Assembly: GCA_002438685.1 (NCBI GenBank)
Contig: DJQG01000069.1
Coordinates: 1 to 17,938 of the forward strand
Direction: 5' to 3'
From: Ruminococcaceae bacterium UBA6392
Lineage (GTDB): Bacteria > Bacillota > Clostridia > Oscillospirales > Acutalibacteraceae
DNA: 17,938 nt
Below are positions 6,378 through 14,351 of this stretch, piece by piece. Position 1 is the first letter of the stretch; each line of letters begins with the position of its first letter. The notes beneath the pieces are model-generated. The model had not been told where the DNA came from. It saw only the letters and a list, made by a program, of their open reading frames with translations, and did not search any database. Made by a program: the position numbers and the translations under genes.

Positions 6378-8102
6378 ATGAAACTTGACAAGCTTGTCGG
6401 CGAAAGATTCAAAGAGAAGCCCTCCGACTGCGTTATCGACAGCCACGCGCTCATGCTGCGCGGCGGCTATATGAAAAACGTTGCCAACGGCATCTATTCG
6501 CAGTTCACGCCCCTGCGCCGCATAACAAAGAAAATCGAGGATATAATCCGCGACGAAATGGACAAGATCGGCGGGCAGGAAGTGCTGTTCCCGGTTGCTC
6601 TCCCCGCTTCGCTCTGGGATGAGTCGGGCAGATACGAAAGCGTCGGCAGCGAGCTTCTTCGCTTCACAGACCGCAACAACGCGCGCATGGTGCTCGGCAT
6701 GACCCACGAGGAAGCAGCGGTTCAGCTTGTGCGTGACTACGCCAACAGCTACACCAAGTATCCGTTCATGATATATCAGATCCAGACGAAGTTCCGCGAC
6801 GAGGGACGCCCGCGCGGCGGACTTATCCGCGTTCGCGAATTCACGATGAAGGACGCTTACTCGTTCCACACCTCGCAGGAGGATCTCGAAAAGTACTATC
6901 AGGAATGCTACGACGCATACAACCGCATATTTGCGCGCGCAGGCATCCCCGAGGTCATAACGGTCAAGTCCGACTCCGGCATGATGGGCGGCAGTATCTC
7001 CCACGAATATATGCTTCTGACCCCCGTCGGCGAGGATTCGATAGCCGTCTGCTCCGAGTGCGACTACCGCGCAAACATGGAAGCGGCGCAGAGCATTGTC
7101 GAAAACAAGGCCGACGATGTGCTCGAAGAGCTCAAGAAAGAATACACGCCGAACATCCACACCATCGAGGACATCTGCGAGTTCCTCCACTCCCCGCTTG
7201 AGAAATCATGCAAGGCTGTTGTGTATCAGAAGAACGCGACGGACGAATATGTTGTTATTTTTGTCCGCGGCGATCTTGACATAAACGAGACGAAGCTCAC
7301 AAACCTGCTCGGCGAGGCGGTTCATCCAGCGGTTATCACAGAAGAATGCGGACTTCATGCGGGCTTTATAGGTCCCGTCGGTCTGCCGGAGAACATGACG
7401 GTTCTGTTCGACAACTCACTTAAGGGTGCTACGAACCTCTCATGCGGCGCGAACGAAGAAAACCATCACTATGTCGGGCTCAACATTCCGCGCGATGTCG
7501 GCGAGGTTGAATACAACGACCTTGCGAAGATAGTTGACGGCGGTATCTGCCCGCAGTGCGGCAAGCACACGATAAAGATATCCCGCGGCATCGAAGTCGG
7601 CAACATATTCCAGCTCGGCACAAAATACACGAAATCGATGCACATGACCTATCTCGACAAGGAGGGCAACGAGCAGTACCCGATAATGGGCTGCTACGGC
7701 ATCGGCGTCGGCAGACTCGCCGCCTCCGTATGCGAAGTTCGCCACGACGATTACGGTCCGATCTGGCCGATAACGATAGCTCCGTGGCAGGTACATCTGT
7801 GCTGTCTGAGAGCGGACGATGCAGAGGCGAAAGCGCTCGCGGACAAGCTCTATGATGAGATGCAGAAAGACGGCATTGAGGTTATTTACGATGACAGAAA
7901 TGTGCGCCCGGGCGTTATGTTCTCCGATGCAGACCTGCTCGGCTGCCCGGTCAGAGTCGTTGTCAGCCCGAGAAACCTTGCCGAGGGCTGCTGCGAGGTC
8001 ATGACCCGCACAAAGAGCATCAACGAAAAGGTCGCCGTCGACGATGTTATTCCGCAGGTCAAGAAGATGATCAAGGATATGTTCGATGAGCTGAACAAGT
8101 AA
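6378..8102 (+). CDS. proS: Proline--tRNA ligase, bacterial type with INS editing domain
   Basis: A class II synthetase charging tRNA-Pro, of 574 residues as usual for the bacterial form. The start is the ATG at 6378, placed 11 bases after AAAGGA. An in-frame ATG at 6366 overlaps that ribosome binding site, and longer versions run into the T-box. Visible parts: the THEE substrate loop (109-112); motif 2 at 139-155 (FRDEGRPRGGLIRVREF); the INS editing domain at about 225-390, which in the family hydrolyses Ala-tRNA-Pro, with Lys279 in SCKAVVY at the position of the conserved editing lysine; a CPQCGK pair at 391-396; motif 3 around GCYGIGVGRLAAS (438-450); and the anticodon-binding domain from about 470 to the end. 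It is a single-gene transcript between T-box and terminator. Confidence 0.97.
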   Translation: MKLDKLVGERFKEKPSDCVIDSHALMLRGGYMKNVANGIYSQFTPLRRITKKIEDIIRDEMDKIGGQEVLFPVALPASLWDESGRYESVGSELLRFTDRNNARMVLGMTHEEAAVQLVRDYANSYTKYPFMIYQIQTKFRDEGRPRGGLIRVREFTMKDAYSFHTSQEDLEKYYQECYDAYNRIFARAGIPEVITVKSDSGMMGGSISHEYMLLTPVGEDSIAVCSECDYRANMEAAQSIVENKADDVLEELKKEYTPNIHTIEDICEFLHSPLEKSCKAVVYQKNATDEYVVIFVRGDLDINETKLTNLLGEAVHPAVITEECGLHAGFIGPVGLPENMTVLFDNSLKGATNLSCGANEENHHYVGLNIPRDVGEVEYNDLAKIVDGGICPQCGKHTIKISRGIEVGNIFQLGTKYTKSMHMTYLDKEGNEQYPIMGCYGIGVGRLAASVCEVRHDDYGPIWPITIAPWQVHLCCLRADDAEAKALADKLYDEMQKDGIEVIYDDRNVRPGVMFSDADLLGCPVRVVVSPRNLAEGCCEVMTRTKSINEKVAVDDVIPQVKKMIKDMFDELNK

Positions 8103-8116
8103 GATAAAATGAAGTA

Positions 8117-8163
8117 AATCCCCGGAAGCCGTTGTGGTTTCCGGGGATTATTTTTATTTTTTA
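8117..8163 (+). terminator. Intrinsic terminator of proS
   Basis: A 14-bp stem with one G-T pair (8117-8130 with 8136-8149, loop GTTGT) followed by ATTATTTTTATTTTTTAA. It sits between converging genes and may also end the PHP gene, although the minus-strand tail is less T-rich. Confidence 0.92.
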
Positions 8164-8164
8164 A

Positions 8165-9574
8165 TTAGAACGCGAAGTACTTTTTAAGCATCTTTTTCAT
8201 CCTGCCGTTCATCACGGTCAGGGTGTTCACTGCATCCTGTTTTTCGTCTTCGGTGCCGTATATCGCCTGTTTCATGAGTCTGCCCTCTTCAAAGCAGGCA
8301 TCATCGTGGATGGGGAAATAATTCTTGAGCAGGAAGCAGCCGTAGCGGACATATCTCATCTCGCCGACAAGTCTGAACTCCTTGCTTATCGTGTCGACGG
8401 CAACGCTTCTGAAATTCTTTATCGAATCAATAAGCGCTTTTCGCTCGTTTTCGGGCGAGAACACTATTGTCGAGCAGATATATGCGCCCTTGTTCTCGGG
8501 AGTGCAGGAGTGGCTGTCCGTGCTGCCGACAACAGGATATCTAAATCCGCGGGCTCTGTCCTCATAATATCTCACGGTCTGGTAGCCGTTTTGTTCAAAA
8601 TACAGCTCGCCGCCGAGCACTTCAAAGGCATCGAAAATCTTATTTTCGACGAGCCAGTCGTTGAGCGCGTCGGACACATGGAACGCTTCGCCCGTTATCC
8701 AAGTCGGATGCGGGAATATTCCGAGTCCGCCCGCTTTTCTTATCTCGTCATAAATCCATTTGAGCACCGCCGCCGTCATTGCATCGACATTTTCGGGAAC
8801 CGTTATATCCTTGGCGAGTGTGGTCATCTTAGCGGCGAACTCCTCCTGAGTCATGACTTCGGGGCAGTCGTCTCTTATCGCTCGGACTTTTTTGTCCTTG
8901 CCGACTTCCTTGACCGCCACATCCTCGACAAGCGAGTTGATGCTGTATTCACCGCCGAAGTTTATCGTATGCGGATCAACTCTGAAGCCGTTTATCGCAG
9001 GAAGATGCACTTCCTCGCCGGGCACGAGATTGAACTCGGTCGGGATATTCTTGAAAGCTTCGATAGCTCTGAGCGACGGGTAGTAACGGCGATGGTCGGT
9101 TATCGCAAGGAAATCATAGCCATATGAACGGTAAGTTGCGGCGACATTCTCCGGATCGTGCAAACCGTCGGAGAAGTTCGTGTGCATATGCAGATCGCCG
9201 ATAAACGGATACATGCCGATGAGATCACCGGAGACGGCATAGACGCAGAAAGTGAAGCTTTTCTTGTCGCCATTGGCATTCTCGCCCTCGATACGGATAT
9301 GATATTCGCCCTCATGCGGGAATGTTACAGAAATATCAAGTCCGTTTTCTTCGTTTGCGGTCACATCGAGTTCTTTTCTGAAAGCGGACGCTGGAGCGTG
9401 TTCAATATATCCGCCGTCGAGCCATGTAACCACCGCCTCATACACACTGCCTGCGGGGAAAAAGTTGCCGCCGCCAAACGGGCGGATATGTATAACGCTC
9501 TCCTTTTCGGTCTCGATGACCTTCGGGAACACATCGTAAGTCCAAAGTTCGCTTCTTCTGACAAAATCTGCCAT
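8165..9574 (-). CDS. PHP-domain metallohydrolase, CehA/McbA-like
   Basis: A 469-residue protein starting at MADFVRRSELW, with AAAGGAG 8 bases upstream; the 47 residues available further 5' lie over the promoter and are rejected. Residues 1-120 look like a beta-sandwich domain. From residue 121 a PHP domain carries metal-site motifs: GDLHMHTNFSDG (His129, His131, Asp136), AITDH (Asp160, His161), PGEEVHLP (186-192), DPHTINFG, LGIFPHPTW and GSTDSHS. PHP proteins are phosphoesterases or related hydrolases using two or three metals; members joined to such an N-terminal domain are often named CehA/McbA. The substrate is unknown. No signal peptide is seen, so it is cytoplasmic. The gene follows an MBL hydrolase on the same strand but has its own promoter, and a terminator lies between them. 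Confidence 0.88.
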   Translation of the reverse strand: MADFVRRSELWTYDVFPKVIETEKESVIHIRPFGGGNFFPAGSVYEAVVTWLDGGYIEHAPASAFRKELDVTANEENGLDISVTFPHEGEYHIRIEGENANGDKKSFTFCVYAVSGDLIGMYPFIGDLHMHTNFSDGLHDPENVAATYRSYGYDFLAITDHRRYYPSLRAIEAFKNIPTEFNLVPGEEVHLPAINGFRVDPHTINFGGEYSINSLVEDVAVKEVGKDKKVRAIRDDCPEVMTQEEFAAKMTTLAKDITVPENVDAMTAAVLKWIYDEIRKAGGLGIFPHPTWITGEAFHVSDALNDWLVENKIFDAFEVLGGELYFEQNGYQTVRYYEDRARGFRYPVVGSTDSHSCTPENKGAYICSTIVFSPENERKALIDSIKNFRSVAVDTISKEFRLVGEMRYVRYGCFLLKNYFPIHDDACFEEGRLMKQAIYGTEDEKQDAVNTLTVMNGRMKKMLKKYFAF

Positions 9575-9610
9575 CTCATACGCTCCTTTACGAAAAATTT
9601 TTATCGACTC

Positions 9611-9639
9611 ATGATAGCATAAAGCAGCCGAAAAAACAA
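9611..9639 (-). promoter_or_regulatory. Possible promoter of the PHP gene
   Basis: On the minus strand, TTGTTT (plus 9634-9639), 17 bases, then TATCAT (plus 9611-9616), 37 bases before the ATG. The -35 is weak. Confidence 0.5.
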
Positions 9640-9648
9640 TCGAAAGGG

Positions 9649-9683
9649 ACAAAATATTAAAAGCGCCATGCTGCCATGACGCT
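9649..9683 (-). terminator. Terminator of the first MBL hydrolase gene
   Basis: On the minus strand AGCGTCATG pairs with CATGGCGCT (plus 9675-9683 and 9662-9670, one G-T pair, 4-base loop), with TTTAATATTTTG following, a few bases after the stop codon. Confidence 0.75.
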
Positions 9684-9689
9684 CTTTTC

Positions 9690-10985
9690 TTAATATCCGC
9701 TATTGTCGTAAACATAGCCTTTCGGCTCGAAATATGATATAGATTCGTTGCCGTCTTTTATTGTGAACACATATGTACAGTCGCCCGCATAATACATATT
9801 TTCGCTGCCAAAGAGCGAGGTAAGATATCGCATATTGTCGCACTCGGTGGTCATGCCGATAAATCTGCACTGCGGCACAAGAAGCTTCTCGGCTCTGATA
9901 TTGCCGTAAATGTTTTTGTCGTCGTTTATCATGTGATGGGCGCACTGGAGATATTTGCACGAGAGCAAATTTTTTCCGTAAAGTGTGATAAGCGCCTCGC
10001 CGTTGGTCTCCTCCGCATCGCCGAGGAATATTACAGACGCATCGTCAAAGGTTATCTGGAACACGGTGGTGCTCTCGTTCATGCCGCGATATGTATCGCC
10101 GTCCTTGGCGCGGTACGAACGCGGCAGTATATCTTCGTGGGTGGTAAGCACATCAAGATGCGCGTCCGGGAAGCGTATGCTCTGACCGGTATGCATTTTA
10201 AGATACTTCGCATTCGGAGCATATTTTTTGAGCCTCTCGCGAAGCTTGTCGGTGCAGGGAGATTCGTAGTTCATCAGCGTTTTGGACGGGAAATTGAACA
10301 TGACACGCTCGACGCAGAGAACATCTTTTTCGCGTTTGAGCAGCTTTATAAACACATCCATATGGTCGTCGTGGTTGTGGGTGCATATCCATGCGGCAAC
10401 ACGGATTTTTCCGCCCTTTTCGGTGTTGGTGAGATCTTCAAGGCGGCGCATGAACTCATCGCACGCATCTTCCGTCGCCTGCTCAAGTTCGCCGCCGTCG
10501 ATTATTATAACCGAATTGTCGCGCAGTCTCATGACATAGAGCATACCGCAGTCGCAGCTGTGGGAGCGTATCATTTTGCCGTATTTGAGTGAAAACTGCA
10601 TGAGCGCGGTATCACCGTGAACATGCGGCTCGTTGTCGTCCATCTCTGAAACAGGGCAGCTTGCGTTGTCGATAATCACTCTCGCCTGCTCCGCTTCGCG
10701 GGTAAAATATGTGTATATGATTCTGCCGCCGAACGCAAACTCGGAAAATATATTTCCGTTTACCTCGCGGTGAAAGGTCTCTTTTCGTCCGCTTGACGCC
10801 AGAGACGCAAGAAAATCGCGGAACATTTTCGGCGTGACATCGCCGAGAACGACCATATACGAATCGTCCGCACCGCCGTTTATTCCGTCCTCAATCGCAA
10901 GTCCCGCGCCGCAGTTTACGGGTTCGCACACATTTGTTCCGAACGCCGGAACACCGATAGTTTCAAAAAATTCGCTGAAGTTCAT
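9690..10985 (-). CDS. MBL-fold metallohydrolase with unknown N-terminal domain
   Basis: A 431-residue protein starting at MNFSEFFETIG, with GAGGAG 6 bases upstream; a start 12 codons earlier overlaps the promoter region. The first 120 residues match no domain I recognise. A metallo-beta-lactamase fold follows: a strand ending in IIDGG (Asp163), the zinc motif THNHDDH (202-208), LGDAEE (Asp323) and AHH (349-351). This supports an active dinuclear hydrolase. The layout resembles MBL domains related to the ComEC C-terminal domain, but no membrane part is present, so it is cytoplasmic. The substrate is unknown. It is expressed from a perfect consensus promoter and diverges from the Gfo/Idh/MocA gene, which suggests joint control. 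Confidence 0.85.
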   Translation of the reverse strand: MNFSEFFETIGVPAFGTNVCEPVNCGAGLAIEDGINGGADDSYMVVLGDVTPKMFRDFLASLASSGRKETFHREVNGNIFSEFAFGGRIIYTYFTREAEQARVIIDNASCPVSEMDDNEPHVHGDTALMQFSLKYGKMIRSHSCDCGMLYVMRLRDNSVIIIDGGELEQATEDACDEFMRRLEDLTNTEKGGKIRVAAWICTHNHDDHMDVFIKLLKREKDVLCVERVMFNFPSKTLMNYESPCTDKLRERLKKYAPNAKYLKMHTGQSIRFPDAHLDVLTTHEDILPRSYRAKDGDTYRGMNESTTVFQITFDDASVIFLGDAEETNGEALITLYGKNLLSCKYLQCAHHMINDDKNIYGNIRAEKLLVPQCRFIGMTTECDNMRYLTSLFGSENMYYAGDCTYVFTIKDGNESISYFEPKGYVYDNSGY

Positions 10986-11020
10986 CTTGTTCTCCTCATG
11001 ACAGATTTTATCCGATGACA

Positions 11021-11049
11021 ATTATATATGCCTGAAGACACGGTGTCAA
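11021..11049 (-). promoter_or_regulatory. Perfect consensus sigma-A promoter of the MBL gene with candidate operator
   Basis: On the minus strand, TTGACA (plus 11044-11049), exactly 17 bases, TATAAT (plus 11021-11026): twelve of twelve consensus bases. The palindrome GACACGGTGTC (plus 11037-11047) covers part of the -35 and the adjoining spacer, a good place for a repressor. Confidence 0.88.
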
Positions 11050-11097
11050 ACATTATTGAAAAAAAGCCGAAAATGACTGTAAAAATTGAGAAATGTG

Positions 11098-11106
11098 TGA
11101 TATTAT
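11098..11106 (+). promoter_or_regulatory. Possible extended -10 promoter of the Gfo/Idh/MocA gene
   Basis: TGATATTAT (11098-11106) fits TGN plus a -10 with one mismatch; TGTAAA at 11078-11083 would be a poor -35 at 17 bases. A small inverted repeat TTCGGT/ACCGAA (11122-11127, 11134-11139) lies in the leader before the GGAGGT site and may be an operator or a leader hairpin. Confidence 0.4.
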
Positions 11107-11166
11107 AAAGCTGTGTTATTATTCGGTTCACATACCGAAAGAATATATGACCGGAGGTAAATAAAA

Positions 11167-12111
11167 ATGTTGAAAGTCGCACTCGTCGGTGTTGGCGGGA
11201 TAAGCGGAGCGCACATCCCCGCATGGGAGAGCATGGATGACGCCGAGCTTGTCGCAATATGCGACATCCGTCCCGAGAGAATGGAAAACTATCCAGACAA
11301 ACGCCATTACACCGATTTTGACGAAATGCTCAAGAAAGAGGATATTGATATTCTCGATATCTGCCTGCCGACATTCCTGCACGCCGATTTTGCGGTCAAG
11401 GCGATGGAAAAAGGCATCAACGTCATATGCGAGAAGCCCATATCGCTCAAGCGCGAGGATGTTCAGAGGGTTTATTCGACCGCCAAAAAGAACAACGTCT
11501 GCTTCATGATAGCGCAGGTGCTCAGATTCTGGCCGGAGTACGAGGTTGTCAAGAGCATATACGACAGCAGTAAATACGGCAAGCTGCTCTCCGCATCGAT
11601 GCGCAGGCTCGGCGGGATACCCAGATGGAGCTGGGACGACTGGATGAGAGACGAGAAACGCAGCGGTCTCGTGCCGTTTGATCTCCACATACACGATCTC
11701 GATTTTATTGTCTACGCTTTCGGCAAGCCGGAGAAATGCACTACAAGAAGAATAAAGCGACCCGAGCAGGACTACATAACCGCGACATACGATTTCGGCG
11801 ACTTCTTCATCTCGACCGAAGCCGCGTGGTTTGCGGGACGCTACCCGTTCTCGGCGCGCTTCATGTTCCAGTTTGAGGATGCCGTTGTGACATGGGAGAA
11901 CGACGAGATGACAATATACGAGTCAGGCGGCGCGGAGCTTCACCCCGTGACACAAGACGGAGAGGACACCGGAGACATAGGGCTGCCCAAGAGCAACGCC
12001 TATGCAAACGAGATCCGCTACTTTGCAGACTGCGTAAAGAGCGGAGTTTTCCCGGACAAGGTCAAGCCCGAAGAGCTCGAAACGGTAATCGACATACTCA
12101 AAGCTATTTAA
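11167..12111 (+). CDS. Gfo/Idh/MocA family NAD(P)-dependent oxidoreductase
   Basis: A 314-residue protein; the ATG lies 8 bases after GGAGGT. The N-terminal Rossmann fold shows the dinucleotide loop GVGGISG (8-14), the acidic end of strand 2 at ICDIRPE (31-37), and CEKPIS (88-93) with the conserved Glu-Lys-Pro. The C-terminal alpha/beta domain has FDLHIHDLDF (171-180), whose His and Asp residues lie where the family places its catalytic centre. Members oxidise or reduce sugars, inositols and related polyols at a hydroxyl group. The substrate cannot be told; the neighbouring hydrolases and GH29 suggest a sugar derivative. It is cytoplasmic and forms a single-gene unit with its own terminator, divergent from the MBL gene. 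Confidence 0.92.
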   Translation: MLKVALVGVGGISGAHIPAWESMDDAELVAICDIRPERMENYPDKRHYTDFDEMLKKEDIDILDICLPTFLHADFAVKAMEKGINVICEKPISLKREDVQRVYSTAKKNNVCFMIAQVLRFWPEYEVVKSIYDSSKYGKLLSASMRRLGGIPRWSWDDWMRDEKRSGLVPFDLHIHDLDFIVYAFGKPEKCTTRRIKRPEQDYITATYDFGDFFISTEAAWFAGRYPFSARFMFQFEDAVVTWENDEMTIYESGGAELHPVTQDGEDTGDIGLPKSNAYANEIRYFADCVKSGVFPDKVKPEELETVIDILKAI

Positions 12112-12120
12112 ACTAAGCTG

Positions 12121-12150
12121 AAAGCCGCCGGATAAACCGACGGCTTTTTA
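12121..12150 (+). terminator. Terminator of the Gfo/Idh/MocA gene
   Basis: AAAGCCGCCGG (12121-12131) pairs with CCGACGGCTTT (12137-12147) with one mismatch and a 5-base loop, then TTTTT in total at the end of the stem. It begins 9 bases after the stop codon. Confidence 0.85.
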
Positions 12151-12156
12151 ATATAC

Positions 12157-12938
12157 TCAATGTATTCTGTTTGTTCTGTAGACTATCTTATTCCCATTGT
12201 CGTTTTGGAGCTTCACAAGCGGCACGGGAGTATTTTTATTTTGAGCTATCTTTTCGCCGCCGCTGAGAAACTCATACAGTTTTTCTCTGCCGAACGGCTC
12301 GGTATGATGCGACGCCCAGACGGTATCGTAGCCGTGATTGAAATTATTTTTCTTATAGTTTCGTTCATCTCGTCAATCGTCGTTGCATGTGGCAGCATCA
12401 TGAGAAGATTTTCGTTCGCGACATCGCCTATATATATCGTCCTGTTTTCTATGTCGAGAAAGCTGACACTGCCGACTGTGTGTCCGGGGGTCATAAAAAC
12501 TTTGATATGTCTCGAACCGAGATCGAACACATCGCCCTCACTCATGATATGTATGCGGGGCTCGTTCTTCGCCGGAAACAGCTTCTTTTCAAACGGGCTG
12601 CCGCCCATAGTCATGGCGTTTATAAAAACATAGCCTTTGCGCATCGCCGCGGTTACGCCTTTTATAAACTTGCTGTCCGCAGCGGAAACAAACATATCTT
12701 CAAACTGCCCTCTGCCGCCAATATGGTCGACATGGGTGTGCGTGACCGCGAGATCATACGAGAGCGAGCCGACAAGCTTTTCGACAACACTTCTAAAGTC
12801 GCCGATACCCGTTCCGCAGTCTATCACGAGCGCACGCTCTTCTCCGATGAGAACAAACATCGTACTCGTCTTTTCATCAATAAGATAGGTTTTATCGCCT
12901 ATCTCGGTTGTCTCATACACTCCGTCTTTGAAATTCAT
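12157..12938 (-). pseudogene. MBL-fold (glyoxalase II-like) hydrolase, broken by a one-base frameshift
   Basis: The frame opened by the ATG at 12938 (GGAGG 5 bases upstream) encodes an MBL protein: VIDCGTG (38-44), HTHVDH (67-72), PGHTVGSVSF (151-160) and GDVANEN (171-177). After about residue 197-201 the frame turns into unrelated residues and stops at 12246. In the next frame the expected family end is intact from NHGYDTVWASHHTEPFG through KIVYRTNRIH, stopping at TGA 12157-12159. Joining the two gives 260 residues. The switch lies at about 12335-12351, next to a run of five A (minus strand; plus T at 12347-12351); one missing A would explain it. Without the second part the SHH zinc-ligand motif is lost. 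It may be a real mutation, a sequencing or assembly error, or, less likely, programmed -1 shifting. The gene follows the fucosidase by 15 bases and is probably cotranscribed with it. Confidence 0.88.
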
Positions 12939-12953
12939 AGCCGCCTCCGTGCA

Positions 12954-14246
12954 TCAATATATCGCCGCATCCCTGAGCTTTGCTTCACCCGCCGACTCCG
13001 TGACACGAAAATTAAAAGTCTTCGCATCGACGCAATCAAGAGACTCAAGCGGTATTATGCGCTTATGCCCGACGCAGTTGCTGCGATAGACTTCTTTTCC
13101 GTCCGCTTCGAGAACAAATTCGCGTATGTGCTGACCGTTTTCTATATTCTCACGCACGACGAAGAACCGCGCATTTTTATCCTGCGGGACATCGAGCGTC
13201 ACTTCGGTTAATTCCGGTTCAACGCTGATTATAGGCGTTCCGAATGTGTCTTTTATCAGCTTGCCGAAAGCCTTGAACTGTTCCTCGTCTTTGAAATCGC
13301 CGTCGCGTGATATCGCCATACCCATAAGCAGATTTGAATTGCGTCCGACGGAGCGTACATAGCAATCGAGCAGATATTCGGGAGAAAAAACTTTATCGTC
13401 CTCCCCTTCTTTCCACGCCCAGCCACCGCCGAACGCACTGTTGTCGCGGTTTGGCATATCGGTTTCGGCAGGCCAATAATATATGCCGTCCGGGTCGCCG
13501 ACACCCGCCTGCTCATCGGGCTGAGTGCCGTCAAAACGCGCCTCTCCGGCATTAGTTGTTGCCCAACAGTTCTCCGGAGCGAGTCCTTCTTCGTTGCCGA
13601 CCCAGCGCAGGTTGGATTGGTGTTCTTTCGGTCCCTGGAAGCAAACAGCCTGCGGCTGATATTTTTTGAGCAGCGGAAAGATATCCGGACCGCCCTTTTC
13701 GACCGAGATTATGCCGCCGTCAAACCATATTTCAAACAATTCGCCGTACTGAGTCCAAAGCTCGGTCACCTGATTTTCAACATGGCGAACATAGTCGCGG
13801 TATTTCTTTGAAAAATAGTCCTGCTTTTTGCCGTCGTCAATATCATAATAGCCGTTGCAGCCGGTCGAATAATAGAAGCCGGGCTTGAGTCCGTATTTTC
13901 TGCACGCATCGATAAAATCGCGGCAGATATCGCCCTTTCCGCCTTTCCATTTGAGCGACGATGTGCAATAATCATTCTCCGCTGTCGGCCAAAGGGAGAA
14001 GCCCGTACAATGATTCGCGACGAGCACAGCATACTTTGCGCCGAGTTCGTATGCACTTCTCACCCACTGCTCAACATCGAGATTCTCAGGGTTAATTATA
14101 TCCGGTGAGAGCTTTTTGCACACTGCAGCTGTTTTATATTTTTTGAAGCCGGGGTTATAAATCTCCATGCAGTAATGAATAAGAACGCCAAGTTCCATAT
14201 CCTGCCACTGCAATTGTTCGGCTGACGGTTTTGCGATATGATACAT
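12954..14246 (-). CDS. Alpha-L-fucosidase, GH29 family, cytoplasmic
   Basis: A 430-residue glycoside hydrolase that removes alpha-linked L-fucose. The TIM barrel shows GAKYAVLVANHCTGFSLWPT (69-88), the counterpart of the family's HHDGF region, and EIWFDGG (172-178), where Asp176 is the expected nucleophile. A small beta domain seems to begin at about residue 345. The start MYHIAKPSAEQ is chosen although the frame continues 28 residues upstream. That extension looks like a signal peptide but begins inside the upstream terminator hairpin and is crossed by a good promoter. Without it the enzyme is intracellular and would act on imported oligosaccharides. AAAAGGGG lies about 9 bases upstream. In the HHDG region, His79 is followed by Cys-Thr rather than His-Asp, so substrate contacts may differ. 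The next gene downstream is the broken MBL hydrolase. Confidence 0.88.
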   Translation of the reverse strand: MYHIAKPSAEQLQWQDMELGVLIHYCMEIYNPGFKKYKTAAVCKKLSPDIINPENLDVEQWVRSAYELGAKYAVLVANHCTGFSLWPTAENDYCTSSLKWKGGKGDICRDFIDACRKYGLKPGFYYSTGCNGYYDIDDGKKQDYFSKKYRDYVRHVENQVTELWTQYGELFEIWFDGGIISVEKGGPDIFPLLKKYQPQAVCFQGPKEHQSNLRWVGNEEGLAPENCWATTNAGEARFDGTQPDEQAGVGDPDGIYYWPAETDMPNRDNSAFGGGWAWKEGEDDKVFSPEYLLDCYVRSVGRNSNLLMGMAISRDGDFKDEEQFKAFGKLIKDTFGTPIISVEPELTEVTLDVPQDKNARFFVVRENIENGQHIREFVLEADGKEVYRSNCVGHKRIIPLESLDCVDAKTFNFRVTESAGEAKLRDAAIY

Positions 14247-14280
14247 TTGGGGTTCCCCTTTTCGAATACATTCCGGGTAA

Positions 14281-14309
14281 ATGGTAACCGAGAAGAGGAA
14301 AAAAGTCAA
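14281..14309 (-). promoter_or_regulatory. Probable promoter of the fucosidase-MBL unit
   Basis: On the minus strand, TTGACT (plus 14304-14309), exactly 17 bases, then TACCAT (plus 14281-14286), 34 bases before the chosen start. Confidence 0.6.
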
Positions 14310-14310
14310 G

Positions 14311-14346
14311 GAGAAAAGGGCAAGCCGCATGAAATCATGCGGCTTG
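14311..14346 (-). terminator. Terminator of the MATE gene
   Basis: A 12-bp inverted repeat (CAAGCCGCATGA at 14321-14332 and its complement at 14335-14346) lies 5 bases after the MATE stop codon. The minus-strand tail CCCTTTTCTCC is only moderately T-rich. Confidence 0.7.
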
Positions 14347-14351
14347 GTGAA

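Noticed and set aside
6243..7190. 315-codon minus-strand frame opposite the T-box and proS
   Set aside because: Antisense shadow of a highly conserved gene and riboswitch.
9575..9715. 47-codon extension of the PHP protein
   Set aside because: It covers a promoter candidate and the terminator of the preceding gene, while AAAGGAG precedes the internal ATG ideally.
12337..12353. Programmed -1 frameshifting in the MBL gene
   Set aside because: Not the preferred explanation: no known family member uses it, the heptamer is not a strong slippery site in phase, and no clear stimulatory structure was seen; a one-base deletion is simpler.
14247..14330. N-terminal extension of the fucosidase that looks like a signal peptide
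   Set aside because: Its ATG lies in the MATE terminator stem without a ribosome binding site, and the extension spans a 17-base-spaced promoter.
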